NCBI GenBank assembly: GCA_020912385.1
Contig: CP087210.1
Location: 1,984,001-2,048,000, forward strand
DNA length: 64,000 nucleotides
Direction of reading: 5' to 3'
Source: Neofusicoccum parvum
Lineage: Eukaryota > Ascomycota > Dothideomycetes > Botryosphaeriales > Botryosphaeriaceae
The notes beneath the pieces are model-generated. The model had not been told where the DNA came from. It searched no databases and saw nothing but the letters and a program-made list of their open reading frames with translations. The position numbers were made by a program, and so were the translations under genes. Below, piece by piece: positions 12,300 through 25,490 of the stretch; position 1 is the first letter of the stretch; each line of letters opens with the position of its first letter.

Positions 12300-15200
12300 A
12301 TGGCCCAGAACAACGGCCGGGAACCCATCGCCGTCGTCGGCACCGCCTGCCACTTCCCCGGCGGATCCAACACCCCCAGCAAGCTGTGGGAGCTGCTGAA
12401 GGCGCCGCGCGACCTGCTGCAGCCCGTGCCAGACGACCGCTTCCACGCGGCGGCATGGCACCACGCGGACGCGGCCCACCACGGCACCAGCAACGTGACG
12501 CGCTCCTACTTCCTCGACGCCGACATCCGCGCCTTCGACGCCTCCTTCTTCGGCATCCCGCCCAACGAGTGCGAGGCCATCGACCCGCAGCAGCGCCTGC
12601 TGCTGGAGACCGTGTACGAGGCGCTGTGCGCGGCCGGCCTGCCGCTGGACGCCCTGCGCGGCTCCGCCACCGCCTGCTACGTCGGCCAGATGTGCGACGA
12701 CTGGTCCGGCGTGATGATGCGCGACTGGGACGCCCTGCCGCAGTACACCGCCACCGGCATTGCGCGGAGCATCATGTCGAACCGCGTGTCGTACTTCTTC
12801 GACTGGCACGGCCCGTCCATGACCATCGACACCGCCTGCTCGTCGAGCCTGGTCGCCGTCCACGAGGCCGTGCGCTTCCTGCGCCGCGGCGAGGGCAGCG
12901 TGGCCGTGGCGTGCGGGTCGAATCTCATCCTGAGTCCAGGTGCGTCGGAGTCGCTTTTGCTGGCCGGGGGTGTCGAGACTGACGGTTTTCAGGGATGTAC
13001 GTTGCGGAGAGCAAGCTGAGAATGCTCTCTCCGGACGGGCGGTCGAGGATGTGGGACGAAGATGCCAATGGATATGCCAGAGGTGAGGGCGTGGCTGTGG
13101 TGGTCCTCAAAACGCTGAGCGACGCGTTGGCGGACGGGGATCATATTGAGTGCGTGATCCGTGAGACGGGATTTAATCAGGATGGCCGTACCACCGGCAT
13201 CACTATGCCTTCGAACACCGCCCAGGCAGCGCTCATTCGAGAAACCTACGCAAGGGCCGGCCTCGATCCCTTCGAGGACCGGCCCCAGTTCTTCCACGCC
13301 CACGGCACGGGGACACCGGCAGGAGATCCTCAGGAGGCCGAGGCGATCAGTAGAGCTTTTTTCAAGCCTGACGAAGAGAGTGAAAAACTGTTTGTCGGCT
13401 CGATCAAGACGGTGATTGGGCACACCGAGGGAACTGCAGGTCTTGCCAGTTTGATCGGAACGGCGCTGGCGATGCAGAATAAGACGATCCCTCCAAATAT
13501 GCACTTCTCGAAGCTCTCTCCAAAAGTAGCGCCCTTCTACTCGAATTTGGAAGTTCCTGTTTCCGCGAAGCCGTGGCCGCAGCCGCGTGCAGGCCAACCG
13601 CTCCGAGCGTCGGTGAACAGCTTTGGTTTTGGTACGTACTCACCTCACCCCCTGAAAGACCACGAACTCCGTCAAGTGCTGACGAGCGCGCTCAAGGCGG
13701 CGCCAACGCGCACGCGATCCTCGAGCGCTACGACCCGGCCATCCACGGCGGCGGACAACGACCCGAGGTGTCCAGCGAGGAAGCCGCGGCCGCAACCCCC
13801 CTCTTCACGCCGCTCACCTTCTCGGCGCACTCGCAGAAGAGCCTGCGCGCGATGCTGGCCTCCTTCTCTGCGCACCTGCAGCAGCCACCCACCGACGACA
13901 GCCTCGACCTGCGCTCGCTCGCCTGGACGCTGCAGCGCCGCCGCTCCGCGCTGCCCGTCCGGCACGCCGTCTCGGGCAAAGCCCTGCCCGACATCCTCTC
14001 CTCCATCGCGGCCGCCCTGTCGCAAGACGACGCGCTCGGCACGCAGCCGTCATCCACCTCCACCCCCTCCGTCCTCGGCGTCTTCACCGGCCAGGGCGCG
14101 CAGTGGCCCGCCATGGGCCGCGCGCTCCTCCGCGCCTCCGCCTTCGTCCGCGCGCGCGTCGACCAGCTCGACCGGGCGCTCCAGACGCTCCCGCGCGCGG
14201 CCGACCGCCCGGCGTGGCGCATCCGCGACGAGCTGGAGAAGGATGGGGGGTCGTCGCGCGTGGGCGAGGCGGCGTTCGCGCAGCCGCTGTGCGCGGCCGT
14301 GCAGGTGGTGCTGGTCGACCTGCTGCGCGGGGCGGGCGTGGCGCTCGCGGCCGCGGTCGGCCACTCGTCCGGCGAGATCGGGGCGGCGTACGCGGCCGGG
14401 CTGGTGGGCGCTGGTGATGCCGTTAGGATCGCGTACTACCGCGGGCTGTACGCTGGGATGGCGGGTTCAGGGGGTGGGAAGAAGGGCGCCATGCTGGCGG
14501 TGGGCACGACGCTGGAGGACGCGCGCGAGCTCTGCGCGCTGGAGCAGTTTGAAGGGCGTCTCGCGGTGGCGGCCAGCAACGCGGCGGCCAGCGTGACGCT
14601 GTCGGGCGACGCGGACGCGGTCGACGAGGCCGAAGAAGTGCTCCGCGACGAGGGCAAGTTCGCGCGCAGGCTGAGGGTCGACACGGCCTACCACTCGTCC
14701 CACATGGAGCCCTGCTCCGCGCCGTACCTCGCCGCCCTCGAGGCCTGCGCGCTGGAGGCATCGCCGCCCACCGAGGAGCCCGCCGCTGCGACGTGGTTCT
14801 CCTCGGTGGTGCCGGGGAAGGCCATGACGGCGGCAGACCTCACGCCGCAGTACTGGGTCGCCAACATGCGGAACCCCGTGTACTTCTCGCAGGCCGTCGC
14901 CGCCGCCGTGATCCAGGCCGGGCCCTTCAACGCCGCCGTCGAGGTCGGGCCTCACCCGGCCCTGAAGGGGCCCTGTCTGACCAACATCGAAGACGCCAGC
15001 GCCGCCGCCGCAGCAGCAGCACCGCCGCTCTACATCGGCCTCCTGAACCGCGGCGCCTGCGACGTCGCGTCCTTCTCCTCCGCGCTCGGCGCGCTGTGGG
15101 AGCGCTTCGGGCCGTCCGCCGTCGACTTCGACGCCTACGACCGCCTCGCGTCCGGCGTGTGCGCGCCGAAGAGGCTGGCCACCGGCCTCCCGCCCTACCC

Positions 15201-18200
15201 CTGGAACCACGACCGCGCGCACTGGTTCGAGTCGCGCGTGAGCGGCGGCTACCGGCACCGGGCGCGCGGGCCGCACCCGCTGCTGGGCGCCGTGTGCGAG
15301 AGCAGCAGCGCGGGCCGCGTCGTGCAGTGGCGCAACGTGCTGCACCAGGCCGAGCTGCCGTGGCTGGCCGGCCACCGCCTGCAGGGCCAGGTCGTCTTCC
15401 CGGCCGCCGGCTACCTGGCCATGGCGGTCGAGGCGCTGGCGAGCGTGGCCGCCGGGCCGGCCCGCCTGATCGAGGTGACGGACTTCGTGATCGGCCGGGC
15501 GATGGCCTTCTTCAGCGAGAGCGCGGCGCAGGAGGTGGTGGTCACGCTGCGGCTGGCGGCGGCGGCGGGGCACGACGAGGGCGATGCGGAGCGTGTCGGC
15601 GCGAGGTTCGAGATCTCGTCCTGCCCGCAGGGCGAGCGGGCCATGTCGCTGAACGCCAGCGGCACCGTGTCCCTCGAGGTGGGCGAGCGCGGCCCCTCCC
15701 TCCTCGCCACCGCCAGGCTGCCCGAGCACAACATGGTCGGCGTCGACGCGGAGCGCTTCTACCGCGCGCTCGCCGACCTGGGCTACCACTACACCCCGCC
15801 GTTCAGGGGCGTCAGCGCCATCCGCCGCCGCGCCGACTGCGCCGTGGGCGAGCTGACGACCGAGGCCCGCGGGGACGGCTGGGCCGACAGCCAGCTGCTC
15901 GTCCACCCGGGCCTGCTGGACACCTGCTTCCAGACCATCTTCGCGGCGTACAGCGCGCCGGGCGACGAGCGGCTGTGGACGCTGCACGTGCCGACGGCCA
16001 TCAAGCGGCTGGCCATCAACCCGGCGCTGGCCGCCCCCAACCCCGGCGTCGAGGCCGTCTGGCCGTGGCAGACGGTCGTCACCGGCGGCGACGACGTGCT
16101 CCGCGCCGACGTCGAGGTCTTCGCCGCCGACGGGCGCGACGACGTCCTCCTCGCGGTCGAGGGCATCTCGCTCGTGCCCTTCGCCCCCGCCACGCCCGCT
16201 GACGACTGCCGCCTTTTCTCGCACTTCGTCTACGACCTGGCGCAGCCCGACGGCCCGGCCGCCGGGCGTGCGTGCGGCGGCGCCACCGACTTCGACGTCC
16301 GGCTCGCGCTGGCCTCGGAGCGCTTCTCCTTCTACTGGATCCGCCACGTCCTCTCGTCCGTCACCGCCGAGCAGGAGGCGTCCGCGCTGCCCCACCACCG
16401 CCGCATGCTGGCGTGGTGCCGCTTCGTCGAGGCCCAGGTGCGCGCCGGCGAGCACCCCCACGTGCCGGCGGCGGCGCTGCAGGACGCGCGGGAGGGCGTC
16501 GAGGCGCTGGTCGCGCCCTTCGGCGCGGACCGGCCGGACGTCGACCTCATCCGCGCGGTTGGCGAGAACCTGCCCGCCGTCGTCGCCGAGCAGGGCAACA
16601 TCGTCGAGCACATGGTGCGCGACGGCATGCTCGACGCCTTCTACGAGCGCGGCCTGGGGCTGCACATCGCGAACGGCTGGGAGGCGCGCATGGCGGCGCA
16701 GCTGGCCCACCGCTCGCCGCGCATGCGCGTGCTCGAGGTCGGCGGCGGCACGGGCGGCTCGACGCGCGCGATCCTGCGGGCGCTGGGCGAGGCCTTCGCC
16801 GAGTACACCTTCACCGACGTGTCGGCCGGCTTCTTCGAGGCGGCGGAGCGCCGCTTCAGGGACGACAGGATCGTCTTCAAGACGCTGGACATGGAGCGTG
16901 ACGTCGTGGAGCAGGGCTTCGAGCCAGGCACGTACGACCTCGTGCTCGCGTCCAACGTGCTGCACGTCGGCGCCGACCTGGACGCGGTCATGGCGAACAT
17001 CCGCGCGCTGGTGCGGCCGGGCGGGTGGCTGCTGAACATGGAGACGGTGACGTCGCAGCCGTGCCTGCGGAACGGCTTCGCCATGGCGGGCCTGCCTGGG
17101 TGGTGGGTCGGCGCTGAAAATGGCAGGCCCTGGGGGCCTACGGTGCCTGTCGAGGAGTGGGATGGCATATACCGCCGGACGGGGTGGTCGGGCGTGGATA
17201 CGTTTCCGCCGAACTTCGACGCGCTGCACCCGTTCACCGTGTTGGCAACGCAGGCGGTGGACGAGCGGGTGGGTTGTCTGCGCGCACCGTTAGCTGCCCC
17301 TGAGCTCGCTGGGTTCGAGAAAGACGATCTGGTCATCGTGGGCGGGAAGAGCGAAGAAGTGACGGAGATGGCGGACCAGATCTCGAGCCTCCTCGCCCCG
17401 CACTTCAACTCCGTTGCACGCGTGGAGTCCATCGAGGCGTTCGCAGACGGCAGCGCTCAAGTCGCCCCCGTGGTCCTCAACCTGGCGGAGCTGGACGTGC
17501 CGGTCATGCAGGAACTGTTCGAAGAGGGGCTTGCGGACAGGATGGAAGCGCTCAAAGAGCTCTTCTCCACGGCCCGCGACATCCTGTGGGTCACCAAGAA
17601 CAGCCGCGACGAGTCTCCCTACTCACGCGTCTTCGTCGGCATGGCGCGCGCCCTCCGCAAGGAGTACCCTACCGTCAACTTCCAAGCCCTCGACGTCGAC
17701 GCGCTGGACGCGGAGACGAGTCCCAAGCTCTTCGCCGAGACCCTACTGCGGCACGCGGTCCTGGCACGCTGGAGCAAGGACGGCAGGTCAGAAGGCATCT
17801 CCTGGACGCGAGAGCCGGAGCTGTACCTGGAGCAAGGCAAGCTGCTGATCCCGCGGCTGCGGTCCATCGCGGACGTCAACGACCGGTACAACTCGACGAA
17901 GCGGAGGATCACGCACGCCGTGTCGCCCAAGGAGCAAGCGGTCGAGCTGGTGGCCGGCGTCGACGGCACCTACGAGCTGCGCGAGCCCTCGCCGCTCAAG
18001 CCGCCGCCCGCGGCGAAGAGCGACGCCGTCGTCGTCCACGTCTCCGCGTCGCTCCTCCAGACGGTCAAGATCGCCATGGCAGGCCACTACTTCCTCTTCG
18101 CCGGCACGACCGCCTCCGGCGCCGCCGTCCTCGCCCTCTCCGCCACCACCCCCGCCTCCGTCGTCGCCGTGCCGCGCGAGTGGACCATCCCGCTCCCGCA

Positions 18201-21200
18201 CCCCCAGAAACAGCCCACCCCGGCCCTCCTCCTCTCCCTCGCCGCCCACCTCCTCGCCGACCCCATCACCGCCGCCTGCCCGCCGAACGGCACACTCCTG
18301 GCGCACGACCCGGACCCGCTCGTCGCCGCCGCCCTGGCCAAGCAGGCCGCCGCCCGCAAGCTGCGCGTCTACTTCACGACGACGTCCGCGGCCAGGAAGA
18401 AGGCCCGCGCCGGCGGCCAGGCCGGCTGGATCGTCGTCTCCGCGCGCGCCCCGCGCCGGCACCTGCGCAAGCTGCTGCCCAAGCACGTCTCGCTGTTCGT
18501 CGACCTCTCCGGCGGCGGCGGCCGGGCGGACGAGCAGGAGCTGGTGAGGGACATCGCGGCGCAGCTGCCGGGGGGCGTGCTGGCGCAGCGGAACTCGCCG
18601 TTCGTCGGCACCGCGGTGCAGGCGCGCGCGGGTGCCGGCGCTGCGGAGCTGGTCGCCAAGGCGCTGGCTGCGGGCTGGGCGAAGGCGAAGGCGTCGTCGA
18701 GCTCTGCCGGCGGGAGCGTTGCGGAGCGCGTGGTGCGGCTGGCGGAGGTGCCCGGGAGCAAGCAGACGCCGGGCGAACTGCGTGTTGTGGACTGGGAGGC
18801 CGATGCGGTGGTGCCGGCAGTGGTGCGGCCGATCGATGCCGGAGGCGAGGCGCTTTTCAGGGGGGATGGGACGTACCTGATGGTCGGGTTGTCGGGCGAG
18901 GTGGGACAGTCGGTTGCGCAGTGGATGGTGAAGCACGGTGCTAGGAACGTGGTGTTGACGAGCAGAACCCCCAAGGTCAGCAGCGAGTGGATTGACAGCC
19001 TGGATGAGGAGTATGGGGCCACGGTCAAGGCCATGCCGCTGTAAGTTGTTCATCGCCCCCTCCCCGACCGAGCAGCAGAACTCACCATCCCACAGGGATA
19101 TCACGGACCGCGAAGCCCTCCACACCTGCTACAACAAAATCCTGCGAACGATGCCACCGATTGCGGGTGTGGCCCACGGCGCCATGGTGCTGATCGACAG
19201 TCTCTTCCAAAACATGGACTACGAGGACCTGATGACAGTCCTACGTCCCAAGATCCTCGGCGCGGTGCATCTGGACGAGCTCTTCGCCGACGATCCGCTC
19301 GACTTCTTCATCCTCTTCTCGTCCATCACCGGCACAGTCGGCAACACCGGCCAAAGCAACTACATCGGCGGTCAGTCCACTCCCCTTCCCCCTCCACGCC
19401 CTCCACCAACCACTAACGCCCCTCCCCAGCAAACTCCTTCATGGAATCCCTCGCCCTCCAGCGCCGCAACCGCGGCCTCGCAGCCTCTGTGCTGGGCATC
19501 TCCTCGCTCGTCGGCCTCGGCTACGTCGAGCGCGCCGACAACTTCGACGCCGACTACTTCGCCGCGTCGGGGTACCGCAACATCAGCGAGGCCGACCTGC
19601 ACGCGCTGTTCGCCGAGGCCGTCGTGCGCGGCCGCCCCGCCAACCCGCGCGAGCTCAGCCACGAGCTCATCACCGGCATCGTGCCCACCTACGCCGACCG
19701 CGACGCCAAGGCCGGGTACCTGCAGGACGTCAAGTTCTCGCACCTGGCGCTGCGGCGGCCGGTGGTGGACGCGCGGGGCGGCGGCGGCGACGACGAGCTG
19801 GCGGCGCCGGTGCGGGTGCGGCTGCAGAGCGCGACGACGGTGGACGAGGCGGTGGAGGTCATGCGCGAGAGCTTCGTCGCGCGGATCAAGCGCGTGCTGC
19901 GCATGGCGGCTGAGGACGAGTTCAGCGCGACGGCGTCGCTGGTCGAGCAGGGGGTTGACTCCCTTGTTGCGGTGGAGGTTCGCGCGTGGTTTTCCAAGGA
20001 GCTCGACGTCGATATGCCGGTGCTCAAGGTGCTGGGAGGCGCGTCCGTCGCTGACCTGCTGGATGACGCTGTCGCGCGTCTGCCGTCGGATATGCTACCT
20101 TCTCTCGGCAAAGAGAAACCTGTTGGTGCCGTGGCGAGTGGCCCTGCACCGGCAGCCCCTAAGCCGCAGACCGTCAAGAAACCCTCGGTGGAAGACGCAC
20201 AGAAGAAGGCTGCTGAAGCGAAAGCGCGGGCGGAGCGAAAGGCAGCGGAAGAGAAGACCCGGGCAGAGGAGCGCGCGGCCGCTGAGAAGAAGCGTGCAAC
20301 CGACGATGCCACCCGCGCCGCAGACAGGAGCAAGCTGCGCGCCGCGAAGAAGCTAGACGACGAGGCCAAGGCGTACAACGCGCTCGTCAAATCCGAAACC
20401 ACCGAGCGCATGTCCTTCGGGCAGTCGCGCTTCTGGTTCCTGGACCAGGCCATCAAGGACAAGACGACCTTCAACATCGCCATCTCCGTGCGCCTGGAGG
20501 GCCGCGTGAGGGTCAAGGACATGGAGCGTGCGGTGCAGCAAGTGGTGCTGCGCCACGAGGCGCTGCGGACACGGTACTACGCCGCCGGCGAGTACGGCGA
20601 GATCCCCATGCAGGGCGTGATTCCGACGTCAGTGGTCAAGCTCAAGTGGCGGCAGATCCGCGATGAGGCCGAGGCGCAGAAGGAGCTCGACGAGCTGCGG
20701 GCGCACGTCTGGGACCTGCACAAGTGGGAGGGCATGAAGGTGTCGTTACTGTCGCTCTCGGATACGATCCACTTCCTGATCATCGGCTGCCACCACATTG
20801 CCATGGACGGCGTCAGCTTCCAGGTATTCTATGCCGACCTAGAGAAGGCGTACAAGGGCCAGACTCTATCCGCGCTACCGGCATCGTCGCAGTACCGTAC
20901 CTTCGCCAAGCTGCAACGCGAGGCGTGGGAGTCTGGGAAGATGGATGCGGACCTGAACTACTACCGCGACATAATCCCCAAGGATCCCCAGCCACTGCCT
21001 TTGCTGCCGTTTGCGAAGACACTCTCGCGCATTCCGCTCGAGAAATATGGCACCCATCGGGTGGACATGCGAATCGACGCTGCACTCACCAGCAAGATCA
21101 AGGCGGCCTCGCGGAAGCTCAAATCAACGACCTTCCACTTTTACCTCGCCGCATTGCAGGTGCTCATCTTCCGGATCGTTCGCTGCGACGACTTCTTCAT

Positions 21201-24200
21201 CGGCGTGGCCGACGCCAACCGCACCGAGGCCAAGTTCATGGGCACGCTGGGATTCTTTCTCAATCTGCTCCCACTCCGCTTCGAGAGGAACGCAGCCACC
21301 AACTTTGCCGAGGCGGTGCAGCAAGCGCGCAATAAGGCGTACGGCGGGCTGGCACACTCGAAACTGCCGTTCGACATCCTCCTGGAGAAGTTGGAGATTC
21401 CTCGATCGTCGGCTCACACACCGCTGTTCCAGGTCTTTGTCGACTACCGGCAAGGAGTGCAGGAGCGCCAGCGCTTCATGGGCATGAAGGCTGCAGGTGA
21501 AAACTGGCACCTGGCGAAAACAGGATACGACGTGACTCTCGACATCATCGAGAACGCGGCTGGTGACGCACGGCTGGAATTCAGACTCCAGGAGGCCCTC
21601 TACTCCGAGCAAAGCGCACGGCTGTTGCTTCAGGGATACGCCCACCTCCTGGCGCAGTTGGCCGAGAACCCTGACGTTGATTGGAAGACGCCGGAGGTGT
21701 GGCCGAGAGAGGTCGTCGAGAGGTCGCTGTCCGAAGGCAGAGGTAAGTCGTGGTTCCGTCTGGCTTCGAAAACGACTAACAGTGGCAGGCCAAACAATCG
21801 GCTACGAATGGGCACCTACCGTCGCCCACCGCGTCGACGAGATGATCGCGAAGCAGCCCTCGGCTCTGGCTCTCAAGGACGGAACCAGAGTGCTCACTTA
21901 TGCCCAAATGGACGACCGCGTCAACGCCATCTGCGCTGCGCTGGTCGAGGCCGGCGTCGCCAAGGGCGACCGTGTGGGTGTGTTCCAGAAGCCCACCACG
22001 GATTGGATCTGCTCTTTGCTGGCCATCTTCCGCACCGGTGCAGTCTACATGCCGCTGGACACGCGCACGCCGGTGCCGCGCCTGGCTGCCATCGTCGCCG
22101 ATGCCCAGCCAAAGGCCATCCTTGCCCACGACGGCACTTGGGCAGACGTAGACGCCGTTGGAAGCTGCACGCACATCAACATCTCGAACGTCGCTGAGAC
22201 TCACGCGCCGATGCCGAACCTGGCCACGGCGGACGCCCCCGCGGCGCTGCTCTTCACCAGCGGATCGACCGGAACGCCCAAGGGCATCCAGAACCGGCAC
22301 GTCAACATCATCAAGCAGCTGGAGGGCTTCTCCGCGCACTCGAACCTACCGGCCAGCGCGGGCTACGTGCTGCAGCAGAGCGCCTACTCGTTCGACAAGT
22401 CGCTGGAGCAGATCTTCGTGGCCCTGGTGCACGGCGGCGCGCTGTACGTGGTGCCGGCCGAGCAGCGCGGCGACCCGCTGTCCATCACGCGCATCATGGC
22501 CGACGAGGGCATCACTTTCACCGCCACGACGCCCACCGAGTACCTCATGTGGTTCCGCTACGCCGGTGAGAACCTGCGCCGGTGCACCAGGTGGCACCGC
22601 GCCGTCCTGGGCGGCGAGGTCGTGCCCGGCAGCCTGATCTCGGAGTTCCAGAAGCTCGGCCTCCCCGTGCGCCTGACCAACAGCTACGGCCCGGCGGAGA
22701 TCACTATGGCCTGCACCAAGGGAGACTTACCGTACGACGAGATGCGGCCTGGAGAGCCTATCATGGCCGGGACGATGCTGCCTGGGTACACGGCGTACGT
22801 TGTGGATGAGGAGCTGAAGCCTGTGCCTGTTGGCTGCCCTGGCGAGATTGTCATCAGTGGTGTTGGCGTCTCGATCGGCTACCTGAACAACGAAGAGTTG
22901 ACTAGCCAGAAGTACCTCCCATGCCCGTGGCAGCCTGGTTCAATGTACAGGACTGGTGACAGGGGCAGATTGGGAGGAGATGGCGTGCTGTTCTGTGACG
23001 GCAGACTAGAAGGCGACTCTCAGATCAAACTCCGCGGTGTACGCATAGAGCTTGAGGACATCGAGAGCTGTATCGTACAGACAGCCGCTGGAGCAGTGAC
23101 GAGCGTGGTGGTTTCGAAGAGGGGTGAGGCGGAAGATGACGCCGAGTTCTTGGCTGCGCATGTTGTTCTTGCTCCAAGCGCAGACGAAAGTGTCTTGGAG
23201 CGCCTGCGCGCAACACTGCCTCTGCCGCAATACATGATCCCGGCCGTGTTGGCGCCGGTTGCAGACCTACCAATGACCGCGCATTTCAAGATCAATCGCA
23301 AAGCGGCAATGGCTCTGCCTGTTCCGGAGAGGAAGAAGACTGAAGTCGACCTGGGCGCACTCACCCCAACCGAAGCTCGCCTCGCGGGCTTGTGGAGCGA
23401 ATTGATACCGGGCCTGCAGAGCGTCGCTTCCAGCTCGCCGTTCTTCCTTTCCGGCGGGAACTCGCTCATGCTGGTCAAGCTTCAAGCCATGATCCGCAAG
23501 AACCTCCAGGCCAGTCTCAGGCTCATCGACCTCATGGAGAACGACACGCTCGGCCAGATGGCGCGCGTGGTCGAAGAGGCGGCAGGCGCCGGGTCAATCG
23601 ACTGGGAGAACGAGACAGCGCTTCCAAAACTGCCTCCAAGCACCGCAACGGTGGCGCCAAAGGAGAAAGACGTCGTCGTCCTGCTGACCGGCGTGACCGG
23701 CGTGCTGGGAAGAAACATGCTGGCCAAGCTGGCGGCCGACCCGCGCATCGCCAAGGTCTACGCGGTCGCCGTGCGCACTCCGGTCGAGGGCCGCGTCACC
23801 ACCGCGTCCGACAAGATCACAGTCCTGACGGGCGATCTGGCGCAGCCGCTCCTGGGCCTGGCCGAGGCGGACTTCACGACGCTGGCCGCGGAGGTGGACG
23901 TCATCTTCCACGCGGGCGCCAACCGCTCCTTCTGGGACTCGTACTACGAGCTGCGGGCGACGAACGTGCACGCGGTCAAGGAGATGGTCCGTATCGCGGC
24001 GCCGCGCAGGATCCCGATCCACTTCATGTCGTCGGGCGAAGTGGTGGCGTACGGTGCCGGGACGCCGCCGGTGGACGGGTCAGATGGCTACGTCAGCTCC
24101 AAGTGGGCGGCGGAGAGGGTCCTGCAGAAGGCAGCGGCCGAGGTGGGAGTGGAGGTGGTGCTGCACCGGCCGGTCAAGTCGGACGACGCTGCTGCGGCTC

Positions 24201-24559
24201 CGCTTGAAGCGCTGGACGAGCTCATGGCGCTGGCGCGGCAGATGGGCAAGAGGCCGGTGCTGGACGGGCTGAGCGGGACTTTGGGAGTTGTCCCCCTGTC
24301 GCAGATCGTGGACGAGTTGGCCGGGGGTTTGTTTGAGAGGAGCGCCGGAGTCAAGGTGGTGAGCCACGGCAGCAGCGTGAACGTGGACATTGCTGTGTTC
24401 GCGTCGGCGGTGGCGAAGGACGAGGACGTGATGGGGCTGGACGGCATGTCGGCGCTCAAGTGGACGGGAGTGGCCAAGAAGATGGGCTGGAGCATGTTCA
24501 TGTTGGCGCAGGAGATCTTCATGGACAAGGCCGGCGAGCGGGTGGTGTCGAAGAGGTAG
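12300..24559 (+). CDS. Hybrid highly reducing PKS-NRPS
   Basis: Six exons (12300-12939, 12993-13631, 13697-19040, 19096-19370, 19430-21742, 21789-24559) read in frame to 3993 residues. Domains in order: KS with DTACSSS (Cys about 180), HGTGT and the second His motif; AT with GHSSG (Ser about 649); DH with [10 protein letters not shown] (His about 985) and DTCFQ; C-methyltransferase with VGGGTGGS (about 1440); degenerate enoylreductase region (about 1880-2150); KR with GLSGEVG and Ser/Tyr/Asn active-site residues (Tyr about 2297); ACP with GVDSL (about 2476); charged linker (about 2551-2616); condensation domain with HHIAMDG (about 2753); adenylation domain with SGSTGTPKG (about 3227); thiolation domain with GGNSL (about 3625); terminal R-type domain with TGVTGVLG (about 3703) and YVSSK. 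It should make a methylated reduced polyketide joined to one amino acid, released as a tetramate or an aldehyde. Confidence 0.95.
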
Positions 24560-25490
24560 TTGGGCTGGTGTTGTTGCGCACCGCGGGACGCGACGGGCCC
24601 CGCAGCTGCGCCTGATTGGGCGCCCGCGCGCCGAGCCGATAACGATAAGACGGGCCATCCCGTCACTTTGAGTCTTGTTCTCTGTCACGTTCGTGTTGAA
24701 TTCGGGCTCTCCACTGTGCTTGCAACTTGACCGGCGCGACTCGTCGAGCGATCGCCATGGCCACTCACGCAGACAGGCCGTGGCCATGTCCGATTCCGAT
24801 TCCGATTCCGAATCCGCGGATCTTCACAACGCTGTGTCGACCCTATGGGGCTGGGTCCTCAGATAGAGCATCTATAGGCAGCAGCGAATAGCATTCAGTC
24901 CCGAGGCCTATAGCGGCCTGCCTAACCAGACCCCGGGGCCCTTGGAACAGACGACCCCTCACCATGCCTCACATGCGCGTTATGGCTGCAGTCGCTCTTC
25001 CGCCAATGAGACGGCGCTCTGTACGAGGCAACCCAGATCGGCCGTCACAGCCCAGCACCAAGGACTGGCTGGCTTGGAATTCCATGCCGTAACAGACACA
25101 AAGAGAGTAAAATCAAAGTCGGTATACAACGACAGACATACAAGGTCTAGCTCTCTGCTTGGCCGTAAGACGTGCTCGTATCCACCATCGTATCAAATAC
25201 GAGTGCGAGATCGCTGACCGGATTGGGAAATTTTATGTGCCCTGGTTCGTCGCACTACGTGTGGGGCGTCATCAATCACGCGTGAAGGTGGGCGAGGGGC
25301 ATTCCGCTCAATGGCCAGGTGTTCGGTAGATTGATTGCGTTCTGGCCATGTTGTTGCCAACACGACAGAAAGACGCCATGATCCTTCAGGCGTCCTGGGC
25401 CCTCGTAATCCGACTGGAGCGTACCTTATAAGACAGCGTTCCCTCAGCCCTGGCAATAGCACACATGCTGCGCTCCTTACTCCCGCCAAA
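24560..25490. other. Intergenic region between PKS-NRPS and P450 genes
   Basis: No gene recognised. A short hexamer run (TCCGAT-type units) lies near 24787-24815. The 3' half should contain the P450 promoter. Confidence 0.5.
25427..25432 (+). promoter_or_regulatory. Candidate TATA box of the P450 gene
   Basis: TATAAG, 59 bp upstream of the P450 start codon. Position and sequence fit, but this is a short motif found by eye. Confidence 0.35.

Noticed and set aside
14467..17229. A 920-codon open frame on the minus strand inside the PKS-NRPS gene
   Set aside because: It is the antisense of a strongly GC-biased coding exon, rich in Arg/His/Gly/Val, with no domain. Such mirror frames arise from third-position GC.
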